Source of the DNA: PALSA-1006 sp963733265
Lineage (GTDB): Bacteria; Pseudomonadota; Gammaproteobacteria; Burkholderiales; Gallionellaceae
DNA: 64,000 nucleotides
NCBI GenBank assembly: GCA_963733265.1
Contig: CAVTCF010000002.1
Coordinates: forward strand, 372,001 to 436,000
Direction: 5' to 3'
In this document: positions 36,704-46,036 of the stretch, piece after piece
Layout: each line of letters starts with the position of its first letter
Numbering within the stretch: the stretch's first letter is position 1
Notes under the pieces: generated by a model
Told to the model about the DNA's origin: nothing
Seen by the model: only the letters and a program-made list of their open reading frames with translations
Database searches by the model: none
Made by a program: the position numbers and the translations under genes

Positions 36704-38068
36704 TTAAGGCACATTCGTTACCAACGCTACGCCTTGCCCTGTTGTGATGAAGAGTGAAGTACCGCTGATAGCGACTCCATATGGAGAAGCTAAACCTCCG
36801 GGTAAAACACCGGCAGTAAATCCAGTTAACCCCGCTACTCCAACCACAGTACTGACAACTCCGGCTTGCGTACCCGATGTTGGAATCTTGCGTATGGTCT
36901 GGTTCAGTTTGTCAGCCACATAGAGGTTACCATTGCTGTCGATAGTAATACCTTCAGGATCATAAAAACTTGCCGCCGATCCGAGACCGTCTGCATGACC
37001 TGTTACAGCAACTTGATCACCGGCAGTACCAGCTAACGTGGTTACTACCGCTCCAGGCATCGCTATCTTGCGAATAGCATTGTTGTTCCAATCTGCCACA
37101 TAAAGATTGCCAGCGCTATCGACGGTAATGCCAACCGGATAGTTAAAGGTGGCAGTAGTTCCAGTGGCATTGTGATTGCCGGGCGTGCCTGGGTTAGCAG
37201 TTGAACCAGCTATCGTAGTTACCGCCCCCCCGGTAATTGCCACCATTTTAATAGCGTTGTTGCTGCTATCGGCAAAATACAGGTTGCCTGCGTAGTAGAC
37301 GATACCTTCTGGGCCATTTAGCGCCGCACCGGTTAATGCCAACGTAGTCACAACACCAGTTGGCGTTATCTTGCGGATATCATTGTTGGCAAACTCGGTT
37401 ACATACAGATTATCCGAACTGTCGATAGCGATACCCCAAGGATAGTAAAAGGTCGGCGTGCCACTGGCGGAATTGACAACAGGTTGCCCATTGGCAGTAC
37501 CTGCCGTACCGGCAAAAGTGCTCACCACACCAGTCGGCGTAATCTTGCGAATAGCATTGTTGTTGTAATCGGCGACATAAATATTTCCAGTGCTGTCAGT
37601 CGCTATCCCTGCCGGGAAAAAGAATCTTGCCGCAGTCCCCGTACCGATGTTGGTTCCAGAGACAAGCTGGTCACCGGCAAACATCTCAAGGCCCGAGCAA
37701 CTAACAGAAACACTACTGACCGCAGCCGAACCCATCGTACCCGTGCCACTGTTGACAGTACACAATTCTGAAGTGGGCGTGGGCGTGCCTGCTGTTACCG
37801 CATAAGCCACACCGGAAGCAATCGAGGTTGCAAAAGTAAAAGTGCTGTTGACGTTATAAGCACTGTTGGCATTAACTGTTAATGCATCCGCAGCATTATT
37901 CTTTAAAATAACTGAATCACCGGGAAATAATCCCGAGATTGTTCCACCTAAGGTGTAAGTTGGGCCACTGGCACTGCTGCTTGTACTGCTACTTCCGCTG
38001 CACGCGGTAAGAACTAGTAACGACAGCGGCAGCGCACTACGAATTAATCTGGTGATATTGACGTTCAT
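36704..38068 (-). CDS. NHL-repeat lipoprotein of the shared-leader family
   Basis: The frame is open to 38275, but the ATG at 38068 follows AGGAG by 7 bases and starts the signal peptide shared by this cluster (MNVNITRLIRSALPLSLLVL, lipobox LTAC). The 454-residue protein then has one copy of an 85-residue beta domain (YTLGGTISGLFPGDSVILKN to VSVSC). About six NHL repeats follow (GIATDSTGNIYVADYNNNAI and similar), forming a propeller. It is probably an envelope lipoprotein; ligand and partner are unknown. It is the last of the minus-strand lipoprotein series. Confidence 0.85.
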   Translation of the reverse strand: MNVNITRLIRSALPLSLLVLTACSGSSSTSSSASGPTYTLGGTISGLFPGDSVILKNNAADALTVNANSAYNVNSTFTFATSIASGVAYAVTAGTPTPTSELCTVNSGTGTMGSAAVSSVSVSCSGLEMFAGDQLVSGTNIGTGTAARFFFPAGIATDSTGNIYVADYNNNAIRKITPTGVVSTFAGTAGTANGQPVVNSASGTPTFYYPWGIAIDSSDNLYVTEFANNDIRKITPTGVVTTLALTGAALNGPEGIVYYAGNLYFADSSNNAIKMVAITGGAVTTIAGSTANPGTPGNHNATGTTATFNYPVGITVDSAGNLYVADWNNNAIRKIAMPGAVVTTLAGTAGDQVAVTGHADGLGSAASFYDPEGITIDSNGNLYVADKLNQTIRKIPTSGTQAGVVSTVVGVAGLTGFTAGVLPGGLASPYGVAISGTSLFITTGQGVALVTNVP

Positions 38069-38111
38069 TTTTAGCTCCTGTTGATGGTTTGAAATAAATA
38101 CTTTTGTGGGA

Positions 38112-39506
38112 TTAGTAAAATAATTCTGCGCTGACAAGATAGGATGTTGCGTTTTCCCCTCCGCTAACCAGTACTTTGCCGTTAGGTAGTAAAGTAGCTG
38201 TGTGACCGGAACGAGCTGTCGCGAGGGAGCCAGCGGAACCCCAAGCCCCTGTGGATGGATCATATAGTTCGTCACTCACAAGATAGCCTGTTGTTAAGTT
38301 GAAACCGCCGCTGACCAGTACTTTTCCATTGGGCAGCAGCGTAGCGGTGTGACCATCACGCGCAGCCGCGAGGGGGCCGGGGCTTGACCAAGTTGCTGCG
38401 ACAGGATCGTACAACTCGGTACTTGTAAGTATTGTTGAGTTTTCTCCGCCGCTGATCAGTACTTTGCCGTTGGGTAACAGTGTGGCAGTGTGTAATTGAC
38501 GTGCTGTCGCGAGTGAGCTGGTGGGAGTCCAAGTCTCGCTTGTCGGATCATACAATTCGGCACTGGCAAGATTGCCTGTTGTTAAGTTATATCCGCCGCT
38601 AACCAGCACTTTGCCGTTAGCCAACAGCGTGGCGGTGTGGTATCCACGCGCAGTCGCGAGTGGATTGGTCGATGTCCAAATTCCGGTCGATGGATCGTAC
38701 AGCTCGGCACTGACAAGATAGCGTGTTGTAGTATTGTATCCTCCACAAACCAGCACCTTGCCGTTTGGTAAGAGAGTGGCAGTGTGGTGACTTCGTGCCG
38801 AGGTGAGAGAGCCGGTGGGAGACCAAGTTCCGGCAGACGGATCAAACAGCTCCGCGGTGGGACTGTCTCCGCTACTAAGTTCTCCTCCGCTGACTAGAAC
38901 TTTGCCGTTGGGTAAAAGAGTCGCAGTGTGATACTCACGACCTGTTACCATGGAACCGGGTTCAATCCAAGTTCCAGCGACCGGATCGTACAATTCTGCA
39001 CTGGTTAGATAACCATTAACTGTATTGTATCCACCGCTAACCAGCACTTTACCGTTGGGCAACAGTGTGGCAGCGTGACCATAACGCACCGTTAACATTG
39101 AACCGGTTGCCGTAAATGTGGAGACACCGCCAATCAGGCCGCAGAAGACATTCAAGCTGGTGACATTCGCCGCATTGATCGTGCCTGCGCCATAGGTTGA
39201 AGTGCATGGCTGAGCCACTGGCGTGGTAGCTGCTAACGTCAAATTATAAGTCGCTGAATTAGCTAACTGCGTGGCAAACGTAAAGGTTTGACTCACGCCG
39301 CTTGCGCTCAATGTAAGATTGTCCGATCCATTGTTGGTGAGAGTGATGCTGTTGCCGGCAGTTAAACCCGTGAGCGTGCCACCAACCGAATAAGTGACTG
39401 CAGTAGTGGTTGCAGGAGTCGAAGTACCTCCACCACTACATGCAGCGAGTAAAAGTACTGATATTGGCAGCACCCTGAAAATTAATCTGGTGATATTGAT
39501 ATACAT
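38112..39506 (-). CDS. Kelch-repeat lipoprotein of the shared-leader family
   Basis: This 464-residue protein begins with the cluster's leader (MYINITRLIFRVLPISVLLL, lipobox LAAC). It carries one 85-residue beta domain (YSVGGTLTGLTAGNSITLTN to SLNVFC). Seven very similar Kelch repeats of about 48 residues follow, each containing H(T/A)ATLLPNGKVLVSGG, and it ends SAELFY. Seven repeats suit a seven-bladed propeller. The repeats are nearly identical in DNA as well as protein, so recent duplication or repeat-number change is likely. Function unknown; surface or periplasmic binding is plausible. Confidence 0.86.
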   Translation of the reverse strand: MYINITRLIFRVLPISVLLLAACSGGGTSTPATTTAVTYSVGGTLTGLTAGNSITLTNNGSDNLTLSASGVSQTFTFATQLANSATYNLTLAATTPVAQPCTSTYGAGTINAANVTSLNVFCGLIGGVSTFTATGSMLTVRYGHAATLLPNGKVLVSGGYNTVNGYLTSAELYDPVAGTWIEPGSMVTGREYHTATLLPNGKVLVSGGELSSGDSPTAELFDPSAGTWSPTGSLTSARSHHTATLLPNGKVLVCGGYNTTTRYLVSAELYDPSTGIWTSTNPLATARGYHTATLLANGKVLVSGGYNLTTGNLASAELYDPTSETWTPTSSLATARQLHTATLLPNGKVLISGGENSTILTSTELYDPVAATWSSPGPLAAARDGHTATLLPNGKVLVSGGFNLTTGYLVSDELYDPSTGAWGSAGSLATARSGHTATLLPNGKVLVSGGENATSYLVSAELFY

Positions 39507-39587
39507 TTTTGTTCCAATTTATAGTTTGCAAAATCAATTTTCAGCGGCCAAGTACTATCCCCATCCACCCCATGCCACCGCAGGCTG

Positions 39588-39797
39588 TTAAGGCGAGTAG
39601 CTCATAGCCGTGCTAGCGGCAAGATTCTGCGCCGTGGCATTTTCTGTGGCAGTGACAGTAATAGAGACAACACCACTCCCGTCTGGATGAGGGGTTGCAG
39701 TTGTACTACCGCCACCGCCCCCATCCAGACATGCGGTGAGTAACAGCACTGACAATGGCAGCACACTGAAAATTAATCTGCCGATGGTGATGTTCAT
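39588..39797 (-). CDS. Short lipoprotein of the shared-leader family, probably truncated
   Basis: The 69-residue product has the full cluster leader (MNITIGRLIFSVLPLSVLLL, lipobox LTAC). A Gly/Thr-rich stretch and about 30 residues resembling a single Ig-like strand pair follow (SGVVSITVTATENATAQNLA). It then stops with no domain. The leader region is intact and the upstream DNA resembles that of its neighbours, so it may be expressed. It looks like a gene that kept its leader and lost or never gained its body. Confidence 0.5.
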   Translation of the reverse strand: MNITIGRLIFSVLPLSVLLLTACLDGGGGGSTTATPHPDGSGVVSITVTATENATAQNLAASTAMSYSP

Positions 39798-39848
39798 TCT
39801 TGGCTCCGTTTTATGGTTCGCAAATTGGCATCAATAATTTTTGTAGCT

Positions 39849-39938
39849 TTAATAAAACAGTTCGGCATTGGGAAGAAAGCTGGTTGATCCGATTAATCCT
39901 GTTCCGCTCGTTCCACCGGTAATCAGCACTTCCTTCAA
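39849..39938 (-). pseudogene. 3' remnant of a Kelch-type lipoprotein gene
   Basis: On the minus strand these 30 codons read LKEVLITGGTSGTGLIGSTS and continue FLPNAELFY before TAA. This matches the last Kelch blade of the 464-residue paralog, which ends in a KVLVSGG...SAELFY pattern. A stop lies one codon further upstream of the match, so the rest of the gene is gone. It lies between the 824-residue Kelch gene and the short leader-only gene. Confidence 0.65.
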
Positions 39939-39956
39939 TGATCAACCATACGACTT

Positions 39957-42431
39957 CTAGGGCGCGTATTTCCACAGATCGTTAAGAAAACCCGCTAATC
40001 CTGTTGCAGCTCCCGATCCACCGAATAACCATAGATTGCCAGAAGCGTCTATCCAGCTTACTGATTCGATGCGCCCCCCCGGAACGTTGCCTGACGCAGC
40101 GATGCCTAACGTGCCATACACTGCCGCAGCGCCCGCACCAACAGTTTTAGAACCACTCAACCATATCCATGAATTCGCACTCGGAGAGTATTTCCATAAG
40201 TCATTTAGTCCGCCAGTGATGCCGATTGAATCAGCCCCGAATCCGCCAAACAACCACAAATTGCCTGAAGCGTCGGTCCAGGAAACCGCGACTTGACGTG
40301 CTCCGGGCATATTGGTGCTCGCTGCGACACCCAGGGTGCCGTATACGCCTATGGCGGAGATCGTCGAAGAACCACTTATCCATGTCCATTGCCCCGTGTT
40401 TGGTGCGAACTTCCATAAGTCGTTTAGATTGCTAAATCCTGTTGTTGAGTCAAAGCCTTCTCCACCGAATAGCCACAGGTTGCCGGAAGCGTCGATCCAG
40501 GAAGTAGCATAGAAGCGCCCTCCCGGTACGTTGCCAACTGCGGCAGTTCCTTTGGTTCCATACACACCAGGATTGTTGACAGTCTTCATGCCACTTACCC
40601 AAGTCCATAAATTTGTGCTCGGCGAGTACTTCCACAGATCGTTGAGATAGCCATATGTCGTTGAATTGCCAAAACCCGCTCCGCCAAACAACCATAAGTT
40701 GCCAGAAGAATCGGTCCACGAGATCGCGTTTGAGCGCATTCCCGGCACATTCCCAATCGCGGGTGTTCCTTGAGTACCATACACGCCGTAAATTCCGCCT
40801 GTGACAGCGAAAGTGTTAGCACCTGTGTTGGTGCCGCTCATCCAAGTCCATAACCCCGAGCTTGGAGAATACATCCACAGATCGTTGAGTTGACCTGATG
40901 TTCCTGCCGAGTCATAACCGACTCCGCCGAACAACCACAAGTTGTTAGATGCGTCGATCCAAGAGATTGCGCCTGTACGGGCACCCGGCACGTTGCCAAC
41001 GGCGGCTGTGCCTAGTGTGCCATACACGCCTGATGCCTTGAATGTGTTTGAGCCGCTTACCCATGTCCATTGGCCTGAGTTCAGAGAGTACTTCCACAGA
41101 TCATTGATATCGTCCCACAACCCTGTTCCAGAGTTATACCCGCCCCCTCCGAACAACCACAAGTTGCCGGAAGTATCGGTCCAGGTGCTTGAATAAATGC
41201 GTGAGCTCGGAACATTGGCAACGGCGGGTGTGCCAAGAGTGCCGTATACACCCGCAGACTTGGCTGTGTTGGCACCACTTTCCCATGTCCACATCCCGGT
41301 GGTTGTCGAACACGCGATGCCGACATTGGTGACATTTGCCGAACCCATGGTTCCTGACCCATTGCTGACAGAGCACATCTGTCCGCTAGGCTGTGTCAAA
41401 ACCGCTACCGCATAATTCACGCCGGATGTAATGGGTGTATTAAAGTTGAAACTGCCGTTCGCGGTGGAAGTAAGATTGTCAGCACCATTGTTTTGCAGCA
41501 CCACAGTTCCGGTTAGCCCGGTTATTGTGCCGCCAACGTTATAGGTATTGCTGGAACAATTGATTGAGATGTTGCTGATGTTCGCGCCAGCCACCGTGCC
41601 ATTACCATTCGTGACAGAGCAGCTCTGGCTGGTCGGCTGGGTGAGTATTGTTGCTGAATAGGTCAAGCCGTTGGCAATCGGCGTAGTAAATGTGAAGCTT
41701 CCGTTGGTGGTGACTGTCAGGTTGTTGCCACCATTATTTTGCAGTACCACACTGTGAACGCTCAGCAAACCGGTAACACTGCCACCGATGGTGTAAGTGA
41801 AAGGTGTGCAGACGACCGCGACGTTTACGTTGGCACTGCCCACCGTACCACTGCCACTCGTGACGGTGCAGCTCTCGCCTGTTGGTTGCGTCAAAATCGT
41901 AACGGCATAAGCAGCACCACCGGCAAGTGCCGTATTGAAGTTGGCAGTGCTGTTACTGGAGATGATTAAGTTGTCGCCGCCATTATCCTGCAACACAACG
42001 CTGGTGTTTGCCACCAACCCTGTAACCGTTGCGCTAATATTGTAATTGCTGTCGGCGTTGCTTGCAGAGCAATTGATTGCGATGTTAGTGACGTTTGCAC
42101 TGGCCGACGAGCCGCTACCATTCGTAATCGAGCAAGTCTGCCCTGTCGGCTGTGTCAGCACTGTTACCGCATATGTCGAACCACTGGCAATCGACGTGGC
42201 AAAAGAGAAGCTTCCATTGGCCGAGACTGTTGTGTTGTTGCCTCCGTTGTTTTGCAGCACCACACTACCGTTTGTGAGTAAGCCGGTGACACTACCGCCT
42301 ACAGTGTAGCTGGCAAGTCCATTGACCGGGGGCGTAGCGCTTCCGGCTCCGCCACCAGCACTACATGCGGTAAGTAACAGCGCTGACAAAGGCAGCGCGA
42401 CGCGTATTAGTTTGGTGATCGCAATGTTCAT
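39957..42431 (-). CDS. Large lipoprotein with four beta domains and a six-repeat Kelch-like propeller
   Basis: This 824-residue protein starts with the cluster leader (MNIAITKLIRVALPLSALLL, lipobox LTAC). Four tandem copies of the 85-residue beta domain follow (about 41-123, 130-212, 215-297 and 301-378). Each has a VVLQ(N/D)NG(G/A)(N/D)N core and two Cys that could pair. Then come six repeats of about 65-75 residues with GVYGTLGTAAVGNVPG, a (S/A)GNLWLFGG strand and LNDLWKY, like galactose-oxidase-type Kelch blades. The family occurs as secreted proteins in many betaproteobacteria; the ligand is unknown. Confidence 0.85.
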   Translation of the reverse strand: MNIAITKLIRVALPLSALLLTACSAGGGAGSATPPVNGLASYTVGGSVTGLLTNGSVVLQNNGGNNTTVSANGSFSFATSIASGSTYAVTVLTQPTGQTCSITNGSGSSASANVTNIAINCSASNADSNYNISATVTGLVANTSVVLQDNGGDNLIISSNSTANFNTALAGGAAYAVTILTQPTGESCTVTSGSGTVGSANVNVAVVCTPFTYTIGGSVTGLLSVHSVVLQNNGGNNLTVTTNGSFTFTTPIANGLTYSATILTQPTSQSCSVTNGNGTVAGANISNISINCSSNTYNVGGTITGLTGTVVLQNNGADNLTSTANGSFNFNTPITSGVNYAVAVLTQPSGQMCSVSNGSGTMGSANVTNVGIACSTTTGMWTWESGANTAKSAGVYGTLGTPAVANVPSSRIYSSTWTDTSGNLWLFGGGGYNSGTGLWDDINDLWKYSLNSGQWTWVSGSNTFKASGVYGTLGTAAVGNVPGARTGAISWIDASNNLWLFGGVGYDSAGTSGQLNDLWMYSPSSGLWTWMSGTNTGANTFAVTGGIYGVYGTQGTPAIGNVPGMRSNAISWTDSSGNLWLFGGAGFGNSTTYGYLNDLWKYSPSTNLWTWVSGMKTVNNPGVYGTKGTAAVGNVPGGRFYATSWIDASGNLWLFGGEGFDSTTGFSNLNDLWKFAPNTGQWTWISGSSTISAIGVYGTLGVAASTNMPGARQVAVSWTDASGNLWLFGGFGADSIGITGGLNDLWKYSPSANSWIWLSGSKTVGAGAAAVYGTLGIAASGNVPGGRIESVSWIDASGNLWLFGGSGAATGLAGFLNDLWKYAP

Positions 42432-42539
42432 TTTTATCCCCGATTTAAGGTTTGCAAAATCAATTCAAAAATTCTTGTCTTCTAGGGTGAGCACGTTCTT
42501 GTACCTATGCCGTTGCTACCCAACCCAACTGCTACTGTC

Positions 42540-44852
42540 CTACTGCCACGTTCCGGTTGTAAAAATGGAAGAGGCTCCGATACCCGCTGCAAAGTTCGTG
42601 GTGTTGCACCCGGTACCGCCGCCGCAGTTGATCTGGCTAATCGCACCGCTGGTGGCGTCAATTGTGTAAGCAGAAATGTCGCCGGAGTTGCTATTTGCCG
42701 TATAGACGAATTTGCCTGATGAATCGACAGTGACAGAATGTATATTTGTGCCCCCCGTCCCAACAGTGCCAACATTCGTTAATGCGCCAGTCGTCGCATA
42801 GATGGAGTAGGCCGTGACTTTGTCGGAGTTATTATTTGCCGAGTAGGCGAACTTGCCTGTGGGATCGACGGCAACCGAGATGGGAGCACTTGCCGTGGCT
42901 GTGCCAATACTGGTTAAGGCGCCAGTGATGGTGTTGATGGTATACGCCGTGACACCAGTGCTTCCATAAGCCACGTAGGCATATTTCCCGGTTGGGTCAA
43001 CTGTGACGTAGGTTGGCCCGGTTCCGGTTGCCACGATGCCGATGCTCGTTAACGCCCCGGTGCTTGCATTGATGGTGTAGCCCGAGACGTTGTTCGAGGT
43101 GAAATTAGGCACGTAGACGAATCTGCCGGTGGGGTCGACGGTGACGGAATAGGGTCCGGTTCCCGCAGTAAAATCTTTTGTATTGCCGGTAGTGCTGCAA
43201 CCGACAGTGCAGATGATCTGGGTAAATATCCCTGCGTTGACGGTGTATGCCGAGACATCATTCGCGCCGTTATTCGCCACATAGACAAACCGGCCGGAGG
43301 GGTCGACTGCGACAGCGGCAGGTTGGCTTCCGGCAGCTACGGTGTCCACATTCGCCAGAGCGCCGGTTGAGGCGTTAATGGCATAGGCCGAGACGTTGTT
43401 GAGCAAAGCATTTGCTACATAGGCGAATTGGCTTGCGGGGTCGACAACCACAGAGTACGGGCCGCTTCCCGTCGCAGCCACATACGGACTACCTGTCACT
43501 GCCGTCAATGCGCCGTTGGCGTTGATGGTGAAAGCCGAGACACTGTTACCTGTAAAATTCGCCACGTAGGCAAATTTTGGCGTGTAAGTCACCGCTGCCG
43601 TGCCCTTGGTCATGGCTATTGAGGTGGCGCCGGGACGACCTGCTATTGTAGGCAGAGCGGTGAGCGCGCCAGAGCTTGCGTTGATTGAATAAGCTGAAAT
43701 GGTATTGGAGGAGTAATTTGCCACATAGGCGAATACGCCGGAGGGATCGATAGAGACGAATTGAGGGCCTGTTCCCGCCGTAAAGTTATTGGCACTGATT
43801 GAGGTTGTAGTGCTGCACCCGGCGCTGCAAGCAACCTGAGTAAGCGCCCCGGTATTGGCGTTGATGGTGTATGCCGAAACATCGTTGGAATTGTCATTGG
43901 CCACGTAGACAAATTTCCCGGAGGGGTCGATGGTGACGCCCCATGGAGAGACACCCGTTACAAAGTTCTTGCTGTTGACTGTACTGCACCCGGCACTGCA
44001 AGCAACTTGAGTAAGAGTTCCGGTGCTGGCGTTGATGGTGTATGCCGAGATGTCGTTGGAGGCATAATTCGTCGCATAGACGAACCGCCCTGTGGGGTCA
44101 ATAGTGATGAACTGAGGACCGGTTCCCGCCGTAAAGTTATTAACGTTGCCCGTGGTGGTGCACCCGGCGCTGCAGACAATCTGAGTAAGCGCCCCGGAGC
44201 TGGCGTTGATAGTGTATGCCGAGACATCGTTGGAGTTGGGATTTGCCACGTAGGCAAATTTACCGGAAGGGTCAACGGTGATGATCCAGGGAGAGGAACC
44301 TGTTGGCGATGAACTATTAAGACTCAGTTGCCCCGTAGCTGGGTTGATCGTGTATTGCGAAACTGTATTGCCACCTGCCCCATTAAAGGAGTTCGTCACA
44401 TAGGCAAACTTGCCTGTGGGGTCGACAGCAACGGAAGTGGGAGAGGTCCCCGCAGCGAAGTTTGTCGCAATGGTCGCACCACACCCGGTAACGCAGTTAA
44501 TCGGCGTAAGCGTTCCAGTGCCGGCATTGACGGTGAATGCCGAGACATCGTTGGAAAATTGATTTGCCACGTAAGCAAACTTGCCTGAAGGATCGACGGT
44601 AACCGATTGGGGATTTTTCCCCGCCAAGACATAGCCATTGTTGCGCAACTGGCCTGTGGCGGCGTTTACTGTATACATTGAAACAGTGCTGTCCATGTAA
44701 TTTGCAACATAAGCAAAGCGCGGAACGATGGTGGGCGCTGCTGTAGTTGTAGTGGCAGTTGTACTGCCACCGCCGCCCCCACTACATGCGGCGAGTAATA
44801 GCACCGACAACGTCAGCGCGCTACGTATTAATTTGGTGATGGTGGTGTTCAT
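42540..44852 (-). CDS. YVTN/lactonase-type beta-propeller lipoprotein of the shared-leader family
   Basis: The ATG at 44852 starts the cluster leader (MNTTITKLIRSALTLSVLLL, lipobox LAAC) and has a GGGAT ribosome site; an upstream Met at 44963 would add 37 residues before the leader. The 770-residue protein has about fourteen repeats of a 45-residue blade, typically VDP(S/T)GKFAYVANxxSNDVSAY(T)INAxTGALT. This suggests two seven-bladed propellers in one chain. The fold is that of 6-phosphogluconolactonase-like and YVTN surface proteins; enzyme residues were not identified. A fragment of a second copy lies at 46770-46823. Confidence 0.85.
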   Translation of the reverse strand: MNTTITKLIRSALTLSVLLLAACSGGGGGSTTATTTTAAPTIVPRFAYVANYMDSTVSMYTVNAATGQLRNNGYVLAGKNPQSVTVDPSGKFAYVANQFSNDVSAFTVNAGTGTLTPINCVTGCGATIATNFAAGTSPTSVAVDPTGKFAYVTNSFNGAGGNTVSQYTINPATGQLSLNSSSPTGSSPWIITVDPSGKFAYVANPNSNDVSAYTINASSGALTQIVCSAGCTTTGNVNNFTAGTGPQFITIDPTGRFVYATNYASNDISAYTINASTGTLTQVACSAGCSTVNSKNFVTGVSPWGVTIDPSGKFVYVANDNSNDVSAYTINANTGALTQVACSAGCSTTTSISANNFTAGTGPQFVSIDPSGVFAYVANYSSNTISAYSINASSGALTALPTIAGRPGATSIAMTKGTAAVTYTPKFAYVANFTGNSVSAFTINANGALTAVTGSPYVAATGSGPYSVVVDPASQFAYVANALLNNVSAYAINASTGALANVDTVAAGSQPAAVAVDPSGRFVYVANNGANDVSAYTVNAGIFTQIICTVGCSTTGNTKDFTAGTGPYSVTVDPTGRFVYVPNFTSNNVSGYTINASTGALTSIGIVATGTGPTYVTVDPTGKYAYVAYGSTGVTAYTINTITGALTSIGTATASAPISVAVDPTGKFAYSANNNSDKVTAYSIYATTGALTNVGTVGTGGTNIHSVTVDSSGKFVYTANSNSGDISAYTIDATSGAISQINCGGGTGCNTTNFAAGIGASSIFTTGTWQ

Positions 44853-44988
44853 TTGTAATCCCGTTCTGTTGTTTGCATCACATTCATTTTTTCGATTTAT
44901 CCTAAAGGTGGGCACAAAAACTTGCCCACCCTGCGTAACTTCAAAAGTAAATCCAAATTTCAAAAATCAAGTTTCAAAGCCCAAGGCT

Positions 44989-45948
44989 CTAGCGTACACA
45001 CGTCACGAAGTTGATGGTCGTGTCGTAGCCCGCGACAACGCTGCCGTTGAGCAGGTAGACGATGTAGTGCTCGCCTGCGATGTACGGCGTGGAAGACCAA
45101 GTGAAGCCCAACTCCCACCCCTGACCGTTCATCACACCTGAGGTATTCAAGGCACTCAATTCCGACTGCGTCGGCAAGCGCCAGTCTGTTGAGCCATTGA
45201 TAATCGTAGTCGTACATAATGCGGTCGCTTGGGCGTAGGTCTGGATCGTCGTCGATATCGGCATCCAGGTCAGGCCACCCTCATACACATATCCGGTAGG
45301 CAGCGCAGAAACTGCCGCGATATTGCCTGCGAAATTCAACACCGAAAATTGAAGGCCGCCGATGTATTGAAGCTCGATGGCGTCATACTGTGCGCCACTT
45401 ATCGCCCCATTTGTCGCGAGTGCTGCGCTACCGGGAATATTGTCTACGATGATTGACTGTCTGGAATCATTGGGCATAATCGTCCAGCCCCCGGTGCCGA
45501 TGCCGCTCACTTGGATGACATCCCCCACCGCCAAAGAACCTGCGGGAGGAAGCGTGATCGTGACTTGCGCGGCGTTGTTTGCCAAATATCCGGTGTTGGC
45601 TACGGCCTGCACAGATGAGGCTGCGTTCACCCAAATAATTCCAGCCCCGGCTGCGCCGTTTGTACCATTTGTGCCAGCTGTGCCATTGCAAACATACTGC
45701 GTGCTGGTAACCTCCGATGGATCAAGGACGCCGTTGCCATTGGTGTCTATCCCAGACTGAACCGTAATACCGCCATTGGGACAGGTGACTGGGGGTGCAG
45801 ATTTAGTAACAGCGTATACAACCGAGTTGGCACCGGTGGTAGCAGGTGTCGGGGTTGAACTTCCACCACCCCCTCCGCCGCTAAGACATGCGGTGAGTAA
45901 AAGTGCCGAAAACGGCAGTGCGCTACGCATTAATCCGATGATGTTCAT
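44989..45948 (-). CDS. Lipoprotein with DUF1566-like C-terminal domain
   Basis: The ATG at 45948 (GGGGGA upstream) opens into a leader like those of its neighbours (MNIIGLMRSALPFSALLLTA, then C). The 319-residue protein contains a DUF7151-like motif (CPNGGITVQSGIDTNGNGVL ... YVCNGT). A short collagen-like Gly-x-x stretch (GTAGTNGTNGAAGAG) and a middle beta region follow. The C-terminal DUF1566/Lcl-like domain has DWRLPTQSELSAL and WSSTPY...VTCVR. DUF1566 domains occur in adhesins such as the Legionella collagen-like protein. It is the first gene of the minus-strand lipoprotein series and has the 46019 palindrome 71 bp upstream. Confidence 0.82.
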   Translation of the reverse strand: MNIIGLMRSALPFSALLLTACLSGGGGGGSSTPTPATTGANSVVYAVTKSAPPVTCPNGGITVQSGIDTNGNGVLDPSEVTSTQYVCNGTAGTNGTNGAAGAGIIWVNAASSVQAVANTGYLANNAAQVTITLPPAGSLAVGDVIQVSGIGTGGWTIMPNDSRQSIIVDNIPGSAALATNGAISGAQYDAIELQYIGGLQFSVLNFAGNIAAVSALPTGYVYEGGLTWMPISTTIQTYAQATALCTTTIINGSTDWRLPTQSELSALNTSGVMNGQGWELGFTWSSTPYIAGEHYIVYLLNGSVVAGYDTTINFVTCVR

Positions 45949-46018
45949 TAGGTGTCCCCCGGCCTCAAAGTGGTTTATTTTTCTGTTCGCAGTCTGCGCT
46001 ACGTCGTGGCCGGATAGC

Positions 46019-46036
46019 AAGTGACTAAAGTCACTT
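46019..46036. promoter_or_regulatory. 8-2-8 palindrome, copy 1
   Basis: AAGTGACTAAAGTCACTT is a perfect palindrome of two 8-base arms around a 2-base centre. It lies 71-88 bp upstream of the DUF1566 lipoprotein start. The same 18 bases recur at 47959-47976, upstream of the NarL-type regulator gene. NarL/FixJ regulators often bind two inverted half-sites around a short centre, so this is a candidate operator. Confidence 0.5.

Noticed and set aside
38150..39100. Regularly spaced similar DNA units, CRISPR-like at first sight
   Set aside because: The unit length is about 145 bp and it encodes in-frame Kelch repeats; there are no short unique spacers.
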